From Saccharothrix coeruleofusca (GTDB taxonomy: Bacteria; Actinomycetota; Actinomycetes; Mycobacteriales; Pseudonocardiaceae): a stretch of DNA of 64,000 bases. Of the stretch, positions 47,925-56,353 are shown one piece after another. Below the pieces are notes generated by a model. That model saw only the letters and a list, made by a program, of their open reading frames with translations. It was not told the origin of the DNA and ran no database searches. Location of the stretch: positions 163,272-227,271 of the forward strand of contig NZ_BMRG01000008.1 in NCBI RefSeq assembly GCF_014648515.1. Direction: 5' to 3'. How positions within the stretch are numbered: the first letter of the stretch is position 1; every line of letters starts with the position of its first letter. The translations under genes were made by a program, and so were the position numbers.

Positions 47925-49027
47925 TTGAATCGAAAGTGTTTCGATTGCCTACATGTCGGCGTAGCGGACGTGCGGGGCCCGGAAGTAGCCGCGGACGAGC
48001 TGTGGCTGTCGCTGGCGGCGGCGTAGGAACCGTCAGGTCTCGTGGGCGAGTCGGTCGACGTTGTGGGTACGGGAGGCGTTGACGTTGCGCTTGAGGTCGG
48101 CGTTGAGCGGCTCGTCGGGGTTGAGCTCGGAGCTGTAGCCGGGCATCAGGTGCAGCTCGATCCTCTCGGTGTTGGCTTCGAGCCAGGCGCGGACGGCCTT
48201 GCCGCCGTGCACGGGGTGTCGGTCGGCGATGACGTGGACCTTCCGGTCGGCCTAGCGGGCGACGCGGTCGAGGAATCCGGTGAACACAGGTGCGGTGAAC
48301 CGCTGGGTGAATACGGTGAATCACAGCGCGCCTCGTGAGGCGACGGCGGACATGACGTTGACCCGCAGGCGTTTCCCGGTCACCCGCACGACCGGCGTGC
48401 GGCCCGGCGGTGCCCGGGACCGACCGGGCGGCGCGGCATCCGAGCGCAACCCGCACTGGTCCACCCAGGTGATCACCGCACCCTCGGCCTTCGCCCGTGC
48501 CTCGATCGCCGGATAGTCCTCGTCCAGCCAGGCGCGCACCCGCAGCGGACTGCTGTTCATGGGCGCGGCGGGCCGGGCGCTGAAGGGTGAAGCCGTGGCG
48601 ACGCAGCCACAACCCGACGCCCTACTCGGTCATGTCGATCCCAACGACCAGTCGGATCGGCTCGACCACCGCTTGGCGGATCCACAATGGGCCACCGATC
48701 AGCAATTCCTCCGGGGGTAGTCGGCCATCGCCGCGAACAGCGTGCCCCGGTCCTCAGGACTGATCAGCCCGGCGGGACCGGGACGCCCCCGGCGGGTCGC
48801 CAGACCGTCGCGACCATCATGCCGGTAGGCGCACCACCAGATACCCACCGACCGCACCGAGACCCCGAACACCTCCGCCGCCTGCCGGTAGTCCTCGACC
48901 CGCCCGGACTCCAACGCGGTCACTACCCGCAGCCGCAGGACCTCTTGCTCGGCAGGCGACAACCGGTGCGCACCCTCAAGCTCGACCACCCGGTCAACAT
49001 CCAGGCAACCGATTGCTTTCGATTCAA
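47925..49027 (-). mobile_element. IS630-family insertion sequence, degenerate
   Basis: About 1.10 kb between inverted ends: left TTGAATCGAAAGTGTTTCGA then TTGCCT; right, reverse-complemented, TTGAATCGAAAGCAATCGGT then TGCCT. The length and the encoded transposase fit IS630. Positions 47677-47924, between the tRNA promoter and this element, show no gene. Confidence 0.75.
47949..48987 (-). pseudogene. IS630-family transposase, broken by several frameshifts and stops
   Basis: Pieces in order on the minus strand: N-terminal HTH (EVLRLRVVTALESGRVEDYR, QAAEVFGVSVRSVGIWWCAY, RHDGRDGLATRRGRPGPAGL); catalytic region in another frame (WLDEDYPAIEARAKAEGAVI, TWVDQCGLRSDAAPPGRSRA, VTGKRLRVNVMSAVASRGAL); then HPVHGGKAVRAWLEANTERI, LHLMPGYSSELNPDE and the end YFRAPHVRYADM. 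The same element in intact form would give about 345 residues. It is not the same IS630 type as the remnant at 45643. Confidence 0.8.
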
Positions 49028-49222
49028 TAGGGCCGAAATCGCGTCGAGCTAGCCTGAACGGACGCACTGCGCAGCGCAGCCTTGTGATCACTGCTCGCAT
49101 GCGACACGATCGTTGTCGCGAGGGGGATCACCAGGCATTCGCCATCATGTGCCCCACCGAATTCAAAGGTGCGATGACTCGTGGCACGCCCTCCTCTCAC
49201 TATTTCGCCATGGGGAGGAATT

Positions 49223-50203
49223 GTGCTCTTACTTCGCAAGTTCGCGGTCGTGCTCGCCGCCTGCGTGGCGGGGATCGGCATGATGGCCAGTCCCGCGCTC
49301 GCGCGATCGGCGGGCCAGTCGGTGGACGCCGAGGCGGCCGCGGGCAACGCCAGCTCGGAGACATCTTCAGTGAACGGGCTCAGCGCGGAGGAGTACTGGA
49401 CGCCGGCGCGCATGGCCGGGGCCATCGCCGCCGGGCCGTCCAGGGTGACCGCGGCGGACACGGCGGACCAGCCCAAGCCGAGACCAGGGCCGAAGGGGAG
49501 GATCGACGGCGCGTTGCCGACGGCGATGAGCCCGCAGGCGGACATCCACACCATGTCCGGTCGGGTGTTCTTCGTGGACGACCACGGCGATAACCGCTCC
49601 TGTTCCGGCAGCACGGTCAACAGCGGCGGCAAGCGGTTGGTGTTCACCGCGGGCCACTGCGTGCACGGCGGCGGAGGCGGTCGCGACTGGTTCGACGTCA
49701 ACCGCTGGGTGTTCGTGCCCCAATACCACGGCGGCTCGCCGTTCGGCACGTGGAGCGCCTACCAGTTGTGGGCCAAAACCGGGTGGACCAATGATGAGAA
49801 TCGCGCTTTCGACGTGGCGGCGGTGGTCATGCAGCCCAAGAACGGCGTGCGGATCGTGGATGCCGTTGGCGGGCAGGGGATCAAGTGGGGATACGGCTAC
49901 GGCCTCCCGATCTACATGTTCGGCTACCCGGCCAACCCGCCGTTCAACGGGAGCGGTCTCTACTACTGCTCGGGCACCACGTGGAACGAGAGCGGATTCC
50001 CGACTTTGGGCTGCAACATGACCGGTGGCGCGAGCGGCGGTCCGTGGCTGAACGAGTACGGCGCGACGTTCTGGGCCTATCTCAACGGCGTGAACAGCTG
50101 GATGTTCTGGGAAACGGATCCGACGCAGGTGTTCAAGTGGCAAAGTCCTTACTTCAGCTACGATACCGCTGGAAGCTTGTTCGACACGGTGAAGGACATG
50201 TAG
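49223..50203 (+). CDS. Secreted trypsin-like serine endopeptidase
   Basis: Protein of 326 residues: signal peptide (VLLLRKFAVVLAACVAGIGM, cleavage near ALA-RS), a propeptide containing NGLSAEEYWTPARMAGA, then an S1/V8-like double beta-barrel. Catalytic residues are visible: His in RLVFTAGHCVHGGGG, Asp in NRAFDVAAVVMQ, Ser in CNMTGGASGGPWLNEYG. The Cys pair around the serine (YYCSGTTW and LGCNMTGG) is typical. GTG at 49223 has GGGGAGG 5 bases upstream. A small gene 85 bp downstream repeats the EEYW propeptide motif. Substrate specificity is unknown. Confidence 0.88.
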   Translation: MLLLRKFAVVLAACVAGIGMMASPALARSAGQSVDAEAAAGNASSETSSVNGLSAEEYWTPARMAGAIAAGPSRVTAADTADQPKPRPGPKGRIDGALPTAMSPQADIHTMSGRVFFVDDHGDNRSCSGSTVNSGGKRLVFTAGHCVHGGGGGRDWFDVNRWVFVPQYHGGSPFGTWSAYQLWAKTGWTNDENRAFDVAAVVMQPKNGVRIVDAVGGQGIKWGYGYGLPIYMFGYPANPPFNGSGLYYCSGTTWNESGFPTLGCNMTGGASGGPWLNEYGATFWAYLNGVNSWMFWETDPTQVFKWQSPYFSYDTAGSLFDTVKDM

Positions 50204-50288
50204 CGGGCACGAACTGCCCGGACGATCGGTCCGCCGCGATGACGGGCGGACCGATCGGTGCCTTCGCGTAGCGGACCGGAGGTGTGAT

Positions 50289-50543
50289 GTGGGGCCACGA
50301 CGACGAGCGGTCACGCTCCTCGCGGCGGCGGCGACGGTCGTGGCCCTGATCGGGCTTACCGTTCTGCTGTCCGACTCTCCCGAGGACCCCGATCCCGGCT
50401 CGTGCGACACGCCCTCCGGTCAGGCCGCAGGTCCGGTCGCCGACACACCGGGACGCGGCGAGGAGTACTGGAACCCGGAACGGATGAGCAGTGCCCGAGG
50501 TGCTCCGATCCCCGGACAGGCGGGACCGGAGAGCTGCCGCTGA
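50289..50543 (+). CDS. Small membrane or secreted protein with protease-propeptide motif
   Basis: Protein of 84 residues with one hydrophobic segment (AVTLLAAAATVVALIGLTVL) and then RGEEYWNPERMSSARGAPIP. That segment matches the EEYWTPARMAGA motif in the propeptide of the protease just upstream. GTG at 50289 has GGAGG 6 bases upstream. It looks like the N-terminal piece of a second protease whose catalytic domain is lost, or a stand-alone propeptide-like inhibitor. Coding character stops at the TGA. Confidence 0.55.
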   Translation: MGPRRRAVTLLAAAATVVALIGLTVLLSDSPEDPDPGSCDTPSGQAAGPVADTPGRGEEYWNPERMSSARGAPIPGQAGPESCR

Positions 50544-50810
50544 GCACGACTTCAGAGCGGTCCGGCACAGCCCGGTCGCACCGACTCGCGTGCCCGCTGG
50601 ACGTCGGTCGAGCCCGTCGCCTGGACCGGCTCAGGACGGCGCCTGCCGTCGGCTGGGCATCGCCCCCCCGGCGAGATGCTGGCGCCGATCCTGAGTTTTC
50701 CTCGACAACCCGGGGTGGTTGTTACCTGGATCGGGTCGCGTCGGCGATCCGCAACCGCTCCGACGGGGTGCGCTGACCTCCCGGTTCATCCGATCAGGGA
50801 GCCCCTCGGA
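50544..50810. other. Gap without a supported gene
   Basis: Short unsupported frames only. It leads into the left inverted repeat of the P450 block. Confidence 0.35.
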
Positions 50811-50893
50811 CTACTTCGACTGCCGGGCGCGGACCGCCCTTTCCCGGACCGCTGTCTGGGGAAGAATGGCCGGTTCAAAGGGGACAACCTCAC
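50811..50893. repeat. Inverted repeat, left copy, flanking the P450 block
   Basis: Read in reverse complement from 50893 it runs GTGAGGTTGTCCCCTTTGAA, CCGGCC..., ACAGCGGTCCGGGAAAGG, ..., CAGTCGAAGTA. It aligns over about 85 bp, roughly three quarters identical, to 54393-54480 on the plus strand. It probably represents the end of an old insertion sequence. 50894-51063 has no gene. Confidence 0.7.
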
Positions 50894-51063
50894 TCCGCGA
50901 CAGGGCGGCCAAGACGCAGGCCCGATGCCGGTCGGGTCGAGGCACGCTGTCGCGCGGCGGACCCATCGTGAGAGTTCGCCCTGTTTGAGCGGAGATGCGC
51001 CGTTCAACGTCCCGCACTGATCAGCGTAATCGTCGCAGGTTGTGCGGCCATCCACGGGTTGGC

Positions 51064-51258
51064 TCACGCCTCCAGCGAGAGGACTTGGCCGGGGCACACG
51101 CGTGCCGCTTCCCTGGCCTTCTCGACCAGCTCGCCCTCCGGCGCCTCGTTCAGCACGATGATCGTTCCCTCGTCCTCGCTCTGGTCGAACAACGCGGGCT
51201 CGGTGAGCACGCACTGTCCGGCACCGACGCACCTGCCGGTGTCCGCGATGATCCTCAT
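51064..51258 (-). CDS. [3Fe-4S] ferredoxin, P450 partner
   Basis: Protein of 64 residues: MRIIADTGRCVGAGQCVLTE, then ARVCPGQVLSLEA. The three cysteines Cys10, Cys16 and the Cys of VCPG have the spacing of 3Fe-4S ferredoxins that deliver electrons to actinobacterial CYP105 enzymes. It follows the P450 gene by 38 bp in the same direction with a strong AGGAGGACAGG site, so it is co-transcribed. The ferredoxin reductase is not nearby. Confidence 0.93.
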   Translation of the reverse strand: MRIIADTGRCVGAGQCVLTEPALFDQSEDEGTIIVLNEAPEGELVEKAREAARVCPGQVLSLEA

Positions 51259-51296
51259 GGTCCTGTCCTCCTGAGGTGGGGATGGCAGTTCGTCCG

Positions 51297-52499
51297 CTAC
51301 CAGGTCACCGGGAGCTCGTACAGGCCGTAGATGTTCGCGTCGTCCTTGAACGGCAACTCGTCGACATCCACCGCCAGCTCCAGCGTGGGGACTCGGCGGA
51401 ACAGCGTGTCGAACACGATCTGCAGTTCCATCCGAGCCAGGTTCTGGCCCAGGCACTGGTGCGGCCCGAACCCGAACGCGACGTGGTGGCGTGCGCCGCG
51501 CTCGATGTCGAGCTCGTCCGGGTTCTCGAACGCCCGCGGATCCCGGTTGGCCGAATAACCCAGCGCCAGCACGCCTTCGCCCGCGCGGATCAGCTGCCCG
51601 CCGACCTCGATGTCCTCGACGCACAGCCGGGCCGTCGCCACGTCGATGATCGTGAAGTACCGCAGCATCTCCTCGACCGCGTTGAGCGTTCTGCCGGGGT
51701 CGGCCTTGATCAGCGCGAGCTGCTCCGGGTTGCGCAGGAACGCCACGGTCGACAGCGAGATCATGTTCGCCGTCGTCTCGTGGCCCGCGACGAGCAGCAG
51801 GAGGCCCATGTTGACCAGTGCCGTCCGCCGGTAGGTGCCTGCCGCGCGCAGCTTGACGATCTGCCGCCCGAGCAGGTCGTCCGGCGGGTTGTCCTCCTTC
51901 GCCGCGATGAGGTCGGCCATGTAGCCCTGGATGGCCCCCATGGCAGCCCACCGCTCCTCGGGCGGCGTCGACTGCTTGATCACCTTCACCGTGTGCTCCT
52001 GGAAGAACTCGTGGTCGGCGTAGGGGACACCCAGCATCTCGCAGATCACCAGCGACGGAACCGGCAGCGACAGCGCATCCACCAGGTCACCGGGCTTCGG
52101 CCCGGCCAGCAGCACGTCGATCTGTCCGTCGACGATCTCCTGGATCCGCGGCCGCAGCGCCTCCAACCGGCGCACCGTGAACTCGCCGAGCACGGCCTTG
52201 CGCGCCGGCCCGTGCTCGGGTGCGTCCATCGCGATCAGCATGCGCTCCTCGTCCGGCCTCCGGGACGCCGCCTCGCCCTTGACCAGCTGCGGGAAGTCCG
52301 GATGCTGCCGGTCGGCGCTGAATCTCCGGTCGTTCAACACCGTTCGCACGTCCTCGTGGCGGCTGATCACCCAGGCCCACCCGTCGGGCAGACGAACCCG
52401 CGAGACCGGCTCTTCTTCGCGGATCGCTTCGTACGCGGGCGGCGGCGCGAACGGGCACGTGCGGGACATGGGGAACTCGTGCTTCTCAGCGGTGGTCAT
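51297..52499 (-). CDS. Cytochrome P450, CYP105-like
   Basis: Protein of 400 residues, soluble class I P450. Landmarks: MSRTCPFAPPPAYEAIREEE at the N-terminus, I-helix LLLLVAGHETTANMISLSTV with the acid-Thr pair, ExxR in VEEMLRYFT, and heme loop HVAFGFGPHQCLGQNLARME with the axial Cys. The FGFGPHQCLGQ loop and the following ferredoxin gene match the CYP105 group, which oxidises varied secondary metabolites and xenobiotics. ATG at 52499 has GGAAGG upstream. It is near a prenyl-indole gene set, so an indole or terpenoid substrate is possible, but this is inference. Confidence 0.92.
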   Translation of the reverse strand: MTTAEKHEFPMSRTCPFAPPPAYEAIREEEPVSRVRLPDGWAWVISRHEDVRTVLNDRRFSADRQHPDFPQLVKGEAASRRPDEERMLIAMDAPEHGPARKAVLGEFTVRRLEALRPRIQEIVDGQIDVLLAGPKPGDLVDALSLPVPSLVICEMLGVPYADHEFFQEHTVKVIKQSTPPEERWAAMGAIQGYMADLIAAKEDNPPDDLLGRQIVKLRAAGTYRRTALVNMGLLLLVAGHETTANMISLSTVAFLRNPEQLALIKADPGRTLNAVEEMLRYFTIIDVATARLCVEDIEVGGQLIRAGEGVLALGYSANRDPRAFENPDELDIERGARHHVAFGFGPHQCLGQNLARMELQIVFDTLFRRVPTLELAVDVDELPFKDDANIYGLYELPVTW

Positions 52500-52658
52500 G
52501 ACTTTTCCTTCCACGACGTCAGGGACAGGCGGCAGAGGCCGGACAGCGAAGAGCCGTGTGTGAACGGCACTTGGCCGACCGGTGCGACTGGGTTCGCTCC
52601 GGGATGCGGCGGACCACGGAGCCGCGGTGGACCACCGGGACCGCCAACATCGGTGAAG

Positions 52659-53624
52659 TCAGATCCGACCCGTCCCCTCACGGGCGAAGTGCGGTTCGGC
52701 CGCTTCCAGTCGCGGTACCGGGATGCCCAACCGTCGTGCTTCGGCCAGGGTGTCCCGGCAGATCTCCCTCGGCTCCTGAGCCTCGGGATCGGAGTGGGTC
52801 TGGAAAGTCATGCGCGCCAGCGCGACATGAGCGGTCAGCCAGGCGAGCGCGCGGGCCGTCAGCCGGGTCGGCGTCTGGAACAGCAGCACACCGCCCCGGT
52901 GACGTCGCAGGTCGACGCCGCGCGCCTGGAGGAGCGGCAGCAGCTCGCGGCCGGTCAGCAGTGCCTCGCGGAAGTCGCTCGTCGACCCGGTCAGCTCGGA
53001 CAGGGAACCCAGCCTCAAGCCCTGTGAGAACAGGGCGGCGTCCGACACGAAGTGGACCCACAGCCAGCCGCGGAAGTCAGGCTGCTCCTTCGGGCGGAGC
53101 CCGGCCTCGCGGAACGCCTGGCGCACGGCCCGCTCCCGGTCGGTCGGGGGACGGCCGAGGGTGCCGAAGACGACCGACGGCAGCAGCGCCCCGCGCAGCA
53201 CGCCGTCCGCGCCGAAACCGCCACCGGCCTGAGGAGAGCCCCAGGCGACCTGGTCGACGGGGAGCGCGCCGATCGCGGCCAGCGGCTCGGCCCAGATGTT
53301 GCCGAAGACCAGCACCGTGGCCTGGCCGATCCGCGTGGCCAGGAAGGCCGTCGCCTCCGCGAGGCGGTGGTGCGGCACGCTGAGCACGATCAGGTCGAAG
53401 TCGTGGTCCGGCTCCAGCGCCTCGCGGTAGCGCACCGGCCACTTCTCCACGACGCGCCGCCCCCACACCCGGCGCCGCATGTCGAGCAGGTCGAGGTCGA
53501 CCGCTTCCCCGTACGTCGCCGCGCGGCCGGGGCGGACGTAGAACTCGACGTCATGTCCCGCCTGTTGCAGGGCTCGGCCGTAGATGGTGGCGATCACGCC
53601 TCGGCCGAACATCAGGATCTTCAC
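52659..53624 (-). CDS. Ketopantoate reductase family (ApbA/PanE) oxidoreductase
   Basis: Protein of 321 residues. N-terminal Rossmann fold: MKILMFGRGVIATIYGRALQ and GHDVEFYVRPGRAATYGEAV, DFDLIVLSVPHHRLAEATAF. The C-terminal helical domain is about 180-310. ApbA/PanE proteins reduce 2-dehydropantoate with NADPH; relatives in gene clusters act on other 2-oxo or related substrates. The usual catalytic Lys is not clearly placed, and the N-terminal GxGxxA replaces the common GxGxxG, so a pantothenate role is doubtful. Its promoter region carries two TetR-like operators and is shared with the divergent TetR gene. Confidence 0.8.
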   Translation of the reverse strand: MKILMFGRGVIATIYGRALQQAGHDVEFYVRPGRAATYGEAVDLDLLDMRRRVWGRRVVEKWPVRYREALEPDHDFDLIVLSVPHHRLAEATAFLATRIGQATVLVFGNIWAEPLAAIGALPVDQVAWGSPQAGGGFGADGVLRGALLPSVVFGTLGRPPTDRERAVRQAFREAGLRPKEQPDFRGWLWVHFVSDAALFSQGLRLGSLSELTGSTSDFREALLTGRELLPLLQARGVDLRRHRGGVLLFQTPTRLTARALAWLTAHVALARMTFQTHSDPEAQEPREICRDTLAEARRLGIPVPRLEAAEPHFAREGTGRI

Positions 53625-53652
53625 GCTGCACCTCGCGGGGTATGATTGAAGT

Positions 53653-53694
53653 GGAGGTTATCTCCGCTTACTACCATATGGAGGTCATCTCCAT
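53653..53694. promoter_or_regulatory. Two TetR-type operators in the divergent promoter
   Basis: GGAGGTTATCTCC (53653-53665) and ATGGAGGTCATCTCCAT (53678-53694) share the pattern GGAGGT-n-ATCTCC with dyad symmetry. They lie between the divergent reductase and TetR starts, the usual arrangement for autoregulation by the TetR protein. Confidence 0.75.
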
Positions 53695-53712
53695 TTGTCG
53701 ATAGGGGAGCGC

Positions 53713-54282
53713 ATGACCGCCGACAAGCCGCTGCGGGCCGACGCCCGGCGCAAGCGCGAGGCCCTGCTCGCCGCGGCCAGGCAGGCCTTCGACGCCGGAG
53801 GCTTCTTCGACCTGCGCTTCGACGACTTCGCTCGTCTGGCGGGGGTGGGCACGGGCACGCTGTACCGCCATTTCCCCACCCGAGAGGCGCTGGCCGAGGC
53901 GGTCTACCACGGGGAAGTCGCCACGCTGTGCGACCGCGCCCGCCAGCTGCGGGCCACGCTGCCGGCGGCGGAGGCGTTGGCGGCCTTTCTGCGCGACATG
54001 GTCGACCACATAGCAGCCCATCAGGGCCTCGCCCGGACGTTGGCCACGCTCATGGCCGATCGCTCGAGTGCCCTCGCCGAGGGCAGTCGAGCGCTTGAGC
54101 AGGCCGTCACCGACCTGGTGACCGCCGCCGTGCAGGCGGGCGCCGTCCGCGACGACGTGGACGCCGGTGCCGTCATGATGGCGCTGCACGGCATCGGCGC
54201 GGCCCATGACCGCCCCAACTGGCGGGCCGAGGCCGACGATGTCATCACCCTCGTGCTGGACGGGTTGCGCCGCCCGCTGTGA
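53713..54282 (+). CDS. TetR-family transcriptional regulator
   Basis: Protein of 189 residues. N-terminal HTH: ADARRKREALLAAARQAFDA, FDDFARLAGVGTGTLYRHFP and TREALAEAVYHGEVATLCDR, with the classic GVGTGTLYRHF recognition helix. The C-terminal ligand domain is helical (AAHQGLARTLATLMADRSSA). ATG at 53713 follows GGGGAG. It very likely represses itself and the divergent reductase through the paired operators, and maybe the P450 operon further down. The ligand is unknown. Confidence 0.9.
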   Translation: MTADKPLRADARRKREALLAAARQAFDAGGFFDLRFDDFARLAGVGTGTLYRHFPTREALAEAVYHGEVATLCDRARQLRATLPAAEALAAFLRDMVDHIAAHQGLARTLATLMADRSSALAEGSRALEQAVTDLVTAAVQAGAVRDDVDAGAVMMALHGIGAAHDRPNWRAEADDVITLVLDGLRRPL

Positions 54283-54392
54283 CGGTGTGCGACACGAGGT
54301 CGCACACCGCGAGCGAAGGACCGGTCAGTGGTACGGCGACGACGCGGTCCAGGTCGGTCACCCGGCTGATGTCGCCTGCACCTGTGAAGTCT
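54283..54392. other. Short spacer after the TetR gene
   Basis: It contains a small dyad (TGTGCGACACGAGGTCGCACA, 54286-54306) just after the TetR stop that could act as a terminator. No gene. Confidence 0.4.
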
Positions 54393-54480
54393 TGGTGAGG
54401 TCGTCCCCTTGAACCGGACACCCCGACCCGGACAGCGGTCCGGGAAAGGATGGTCCCTGTGTCCGGCAAGTCGAAGTGCC
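54393..54480. repeat. Inverted repeat, right copy, flanking the P450 block
   Basis: The plus strand runs GTGAGGTCGTCCCCTTGAAC, CGGACACCCCGACCCGG, ACAGCGGTCCGGGAAAGG, ..., AAGTCGAAGTGCCCGG. It is the inverted partner of 50811-50893. The conserved GTGAGGT ends face each other across the P450-ferredoxin-reductase-TetR block. Confidence 0.7.
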
Positions 54481-54854
54481 CGGAGCGGTCCCGCGAGCAT
54501 GCGTGGAGCCGGCGCGCTCATTGACGCGGGTCGGAGACAGAACTCTACTTCTGGCACTCCCACAGTGGAGCTGCTGGACGAGCCGGCCGTGCGCAACCAT
54601 GAGAGTGGCCTCGTGCCGTGCTGGCGGGCGCAATCCGGCGGCGAGCGTCGTGGAGGCACCGAAGCGGGCGGACACGCCACGGATGCCGGGCCGGAGCAGC
54701 GGCGGACGAGCACCGGCGGGAAGCGGTTCCGGCGCAGGGGCACTCACCGCAACCAGCCGGGCGGTGACCGCCTGCCGGAATCGCGCGTGCTCGGCTGGGT
54801 CGGACGCACCCCGTATGGCAGCCTGGAGCAGCGGGGCCAGTCGACGGCCGCCGT
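54481..54854. other. Gap with possible degraded minus-strand coding sequence
   Basis: A minus-strand frame reads PLLQAAIRGASDPAEHARFR, then QAVTARLVAVSAPAPEPLPA and RFGASTTLAAGLRPPARHEA. It lacks a start and runs on into antisense of the tryptophanase gene. It may be a gene fragment; family not recognised. Confidence 0.35.
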
Positions 54855-56348
54855 TCAGCGGCTCGCGGTGGGCGCGTCCTGGTGTGGGGCCACCGGTGTC
54901 GTCGGATGTGGTTGCGGGCTCGGCTGGGCGGTGGACTCGGTCCTCGCCCCGAACCCGTCGGTGTGGACTGGTACGGGTTCCAGCGCGCTTTTGAAGTGCC
55001 TCAGCAAGGGGGCTTGCTCGGTGATGCGGTAGCCGGGCAGGCGGTCGGTGTTCCGGGCGATCCTGGCCAGGGTCCGGCCGACGTGCTCGATGTGGCTTTG
55101 GCTGTAGACCCGGCGTGGGATGGCCAGGCGGAGCAGTTCCCACGGCGCGCTGACCAGTGGGTTGCCGTGCTCGTCCTCCTTGCCCAGGTAGAGGGAGCCG
55201 CATTCGACGCCGCGGATGCCGCCTTCCAGGTACAGCGCGCAGGCCAGCGCGTGCCCCGGGAAGCGGTGCGGGGGGATGTGTGGCAGGAGCCGGCCTGCGT
55301 TGAGGTAGACCGCGTGCACACCCGGCGGCTCCACCACCGAAACGCCTGCCTCCCGCGCCAGTTGGGCGAGGTAGGCGGTCATGCCCGCTCTGGACCGTAG
55401 GTAGTCGGGGTCGGTGACTTCGAGCAGCCCCTGGGCGAGCATGTCCAGGTCGCGACCTGCCAGGCCGCCGTAGGTGGGGAAGCCTTCGGTGGCCACGAGC
55501 AGCAGTTCGCACCGCTGGGCCAGGTCGGGGTCCCGCAGGCCCAGGAAGCCGCCGGTGTTGACCAAGCCGTCCTTCTTCATGCTGGCCGTGCAGCCGTCGG
55601 CGAGCCGGAACGCCTGCTCGGCCACCTCGCGCGGGCTGTGGTCGCGGTAGCCGGGTTCGTTCCGGGTGACCAGCCACGCGTTCTCCGCGAAGCGCGCCGC
55701 GTCCAGGAACAGCGGCACCCCGTGCGCGCGGCACAGCCGGGCGGTTCCGGCGAGGTTGGCCATCGACACGGGCTGGCCGCCCATGCCGTTGCTGGTGAGC
55801 GTCATGACGACCGCGGCCACCCGCGGACCGTCCGGGCCGGTGAGGGTCCGGTGCAGCGCGTCCACATCGATGTCGCCCTTGAACGGGTGCGGGCTGTCCA
55901 GGTCCGCCGCCTCCCGGCACGGCAGGTCGCGAGCCTGTCCACCGGCCAGTTCGACGTTGGCGCGAGTGGTGTCGAAGTGCGTGTTCCCCAGGGTGATCTG
56001 CCCCGGTCCCAGCAGGGTGGAGAACAGGATGCGCTCGGCCGCCCGTCCCTGGTGCACCGGCAGGACGTGCGGGTAGGAGGTCAGGTCCCCGACGACTTGC
56101 CGGAACCGGTGGAACGAGCGGGCCCCGGCGTAGCTCTCGTCGCCCAGCATCGCCGCGGCCAGCTGCGCGGCGGACAGCGCCCCGGTGCCGGAGTCGGTCA
56201 GCAGGTCGATGGTCACCTCCTCGGCCCGCAGGTTGAACAGGTTGTGGTGCGCCCGTTCCAACGACCGCTCGCGTTGGGCGCGCGTGGTGAACGGGATCGG
56301 TTCCACGACCTTGGCGCGGAACGGCTCCATGATCGGCGCTTCGCCCAT
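54855..56348 (-). CDS. Tryptophanase-like PLP lyase
   Basis: Protein of 497 residues of the tryptophanase/tyrosine phenol-lyase family (fold type I PLP enzymes). Blocks: EEVTIDLLTDSGTGALSAAQ, LAAAMLGDESYAGARSFHRF, LPVHQGRAAERILFSTLL, VVMTLTSNGMGGQPVSMANL and FLDAARFAENAWLVTRNEPG (PLP Asp), then DGCTASMKKDGLVNTGGFLG with the PLP lysine pair, and GLAGRDLDMLAQGL. It releases indole (or a substituted indole), pyruvate and ammonia from tryptophan. Its start lies 5 bp after the prenyltransferase stop, so they are co-transcribed. A GTG at 56357 overlapping that stop is an alternative. The C-terminal 40 residues are Pro/Thr-rich. Confidence 0.9.
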   Translation of the reverse strand: MGEAPIMEPFRAKVVEPIPFTTRAQRERSLERAHHNLFNLRAEEVTIDLLTDSGTGALSAAQLAAAMLGDESYAGARSFHRFRQVVGDLTSYPHVLPVHQGRAAERILFSTLLGPGQITLGNTHFDTTRANVELAGGQARDLPCREAADLDSPHPFKGDIDVDALHRTLTGPDGPRVAAVVMTLTSNGMGGQPVSMANLAGTARLCRAHGVPLFLDAARFAENAWLVTRNEPGYRDHSPREVAEQAFRLADGCTASMKKDGLVNTGGFLGLRDPDLAQRCELLLVATEGFPTYGGLAGRDLDMLAQGLLEVTDPDYLRSRAGMTAYLAQLAREAGVSVVEPPGVHAVYLNAGRLLPHIPPHRFPGHALACALYLEGGIRGVECGSLYLGKEDEHGNPLVSAPWELLRLAIPRRVYSQSHIEHVGRTLARIARNTDRLPGYRITEQAPLLRHFKSALEPVPVHTDGFGARTESTAQPSPQPHPTTPVAPHQDAPTASR

Positions 56349-56353
56349 GCCTC

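Noticed and set aside
54358-55920. Minus-strand frame overlapping the tryptophanase and running into the spacer
   Set aside because: Most of it is an alternative frame of the tryptophanase; only a short possible gene fragment near 54.5-54.85 kb is noted separately.
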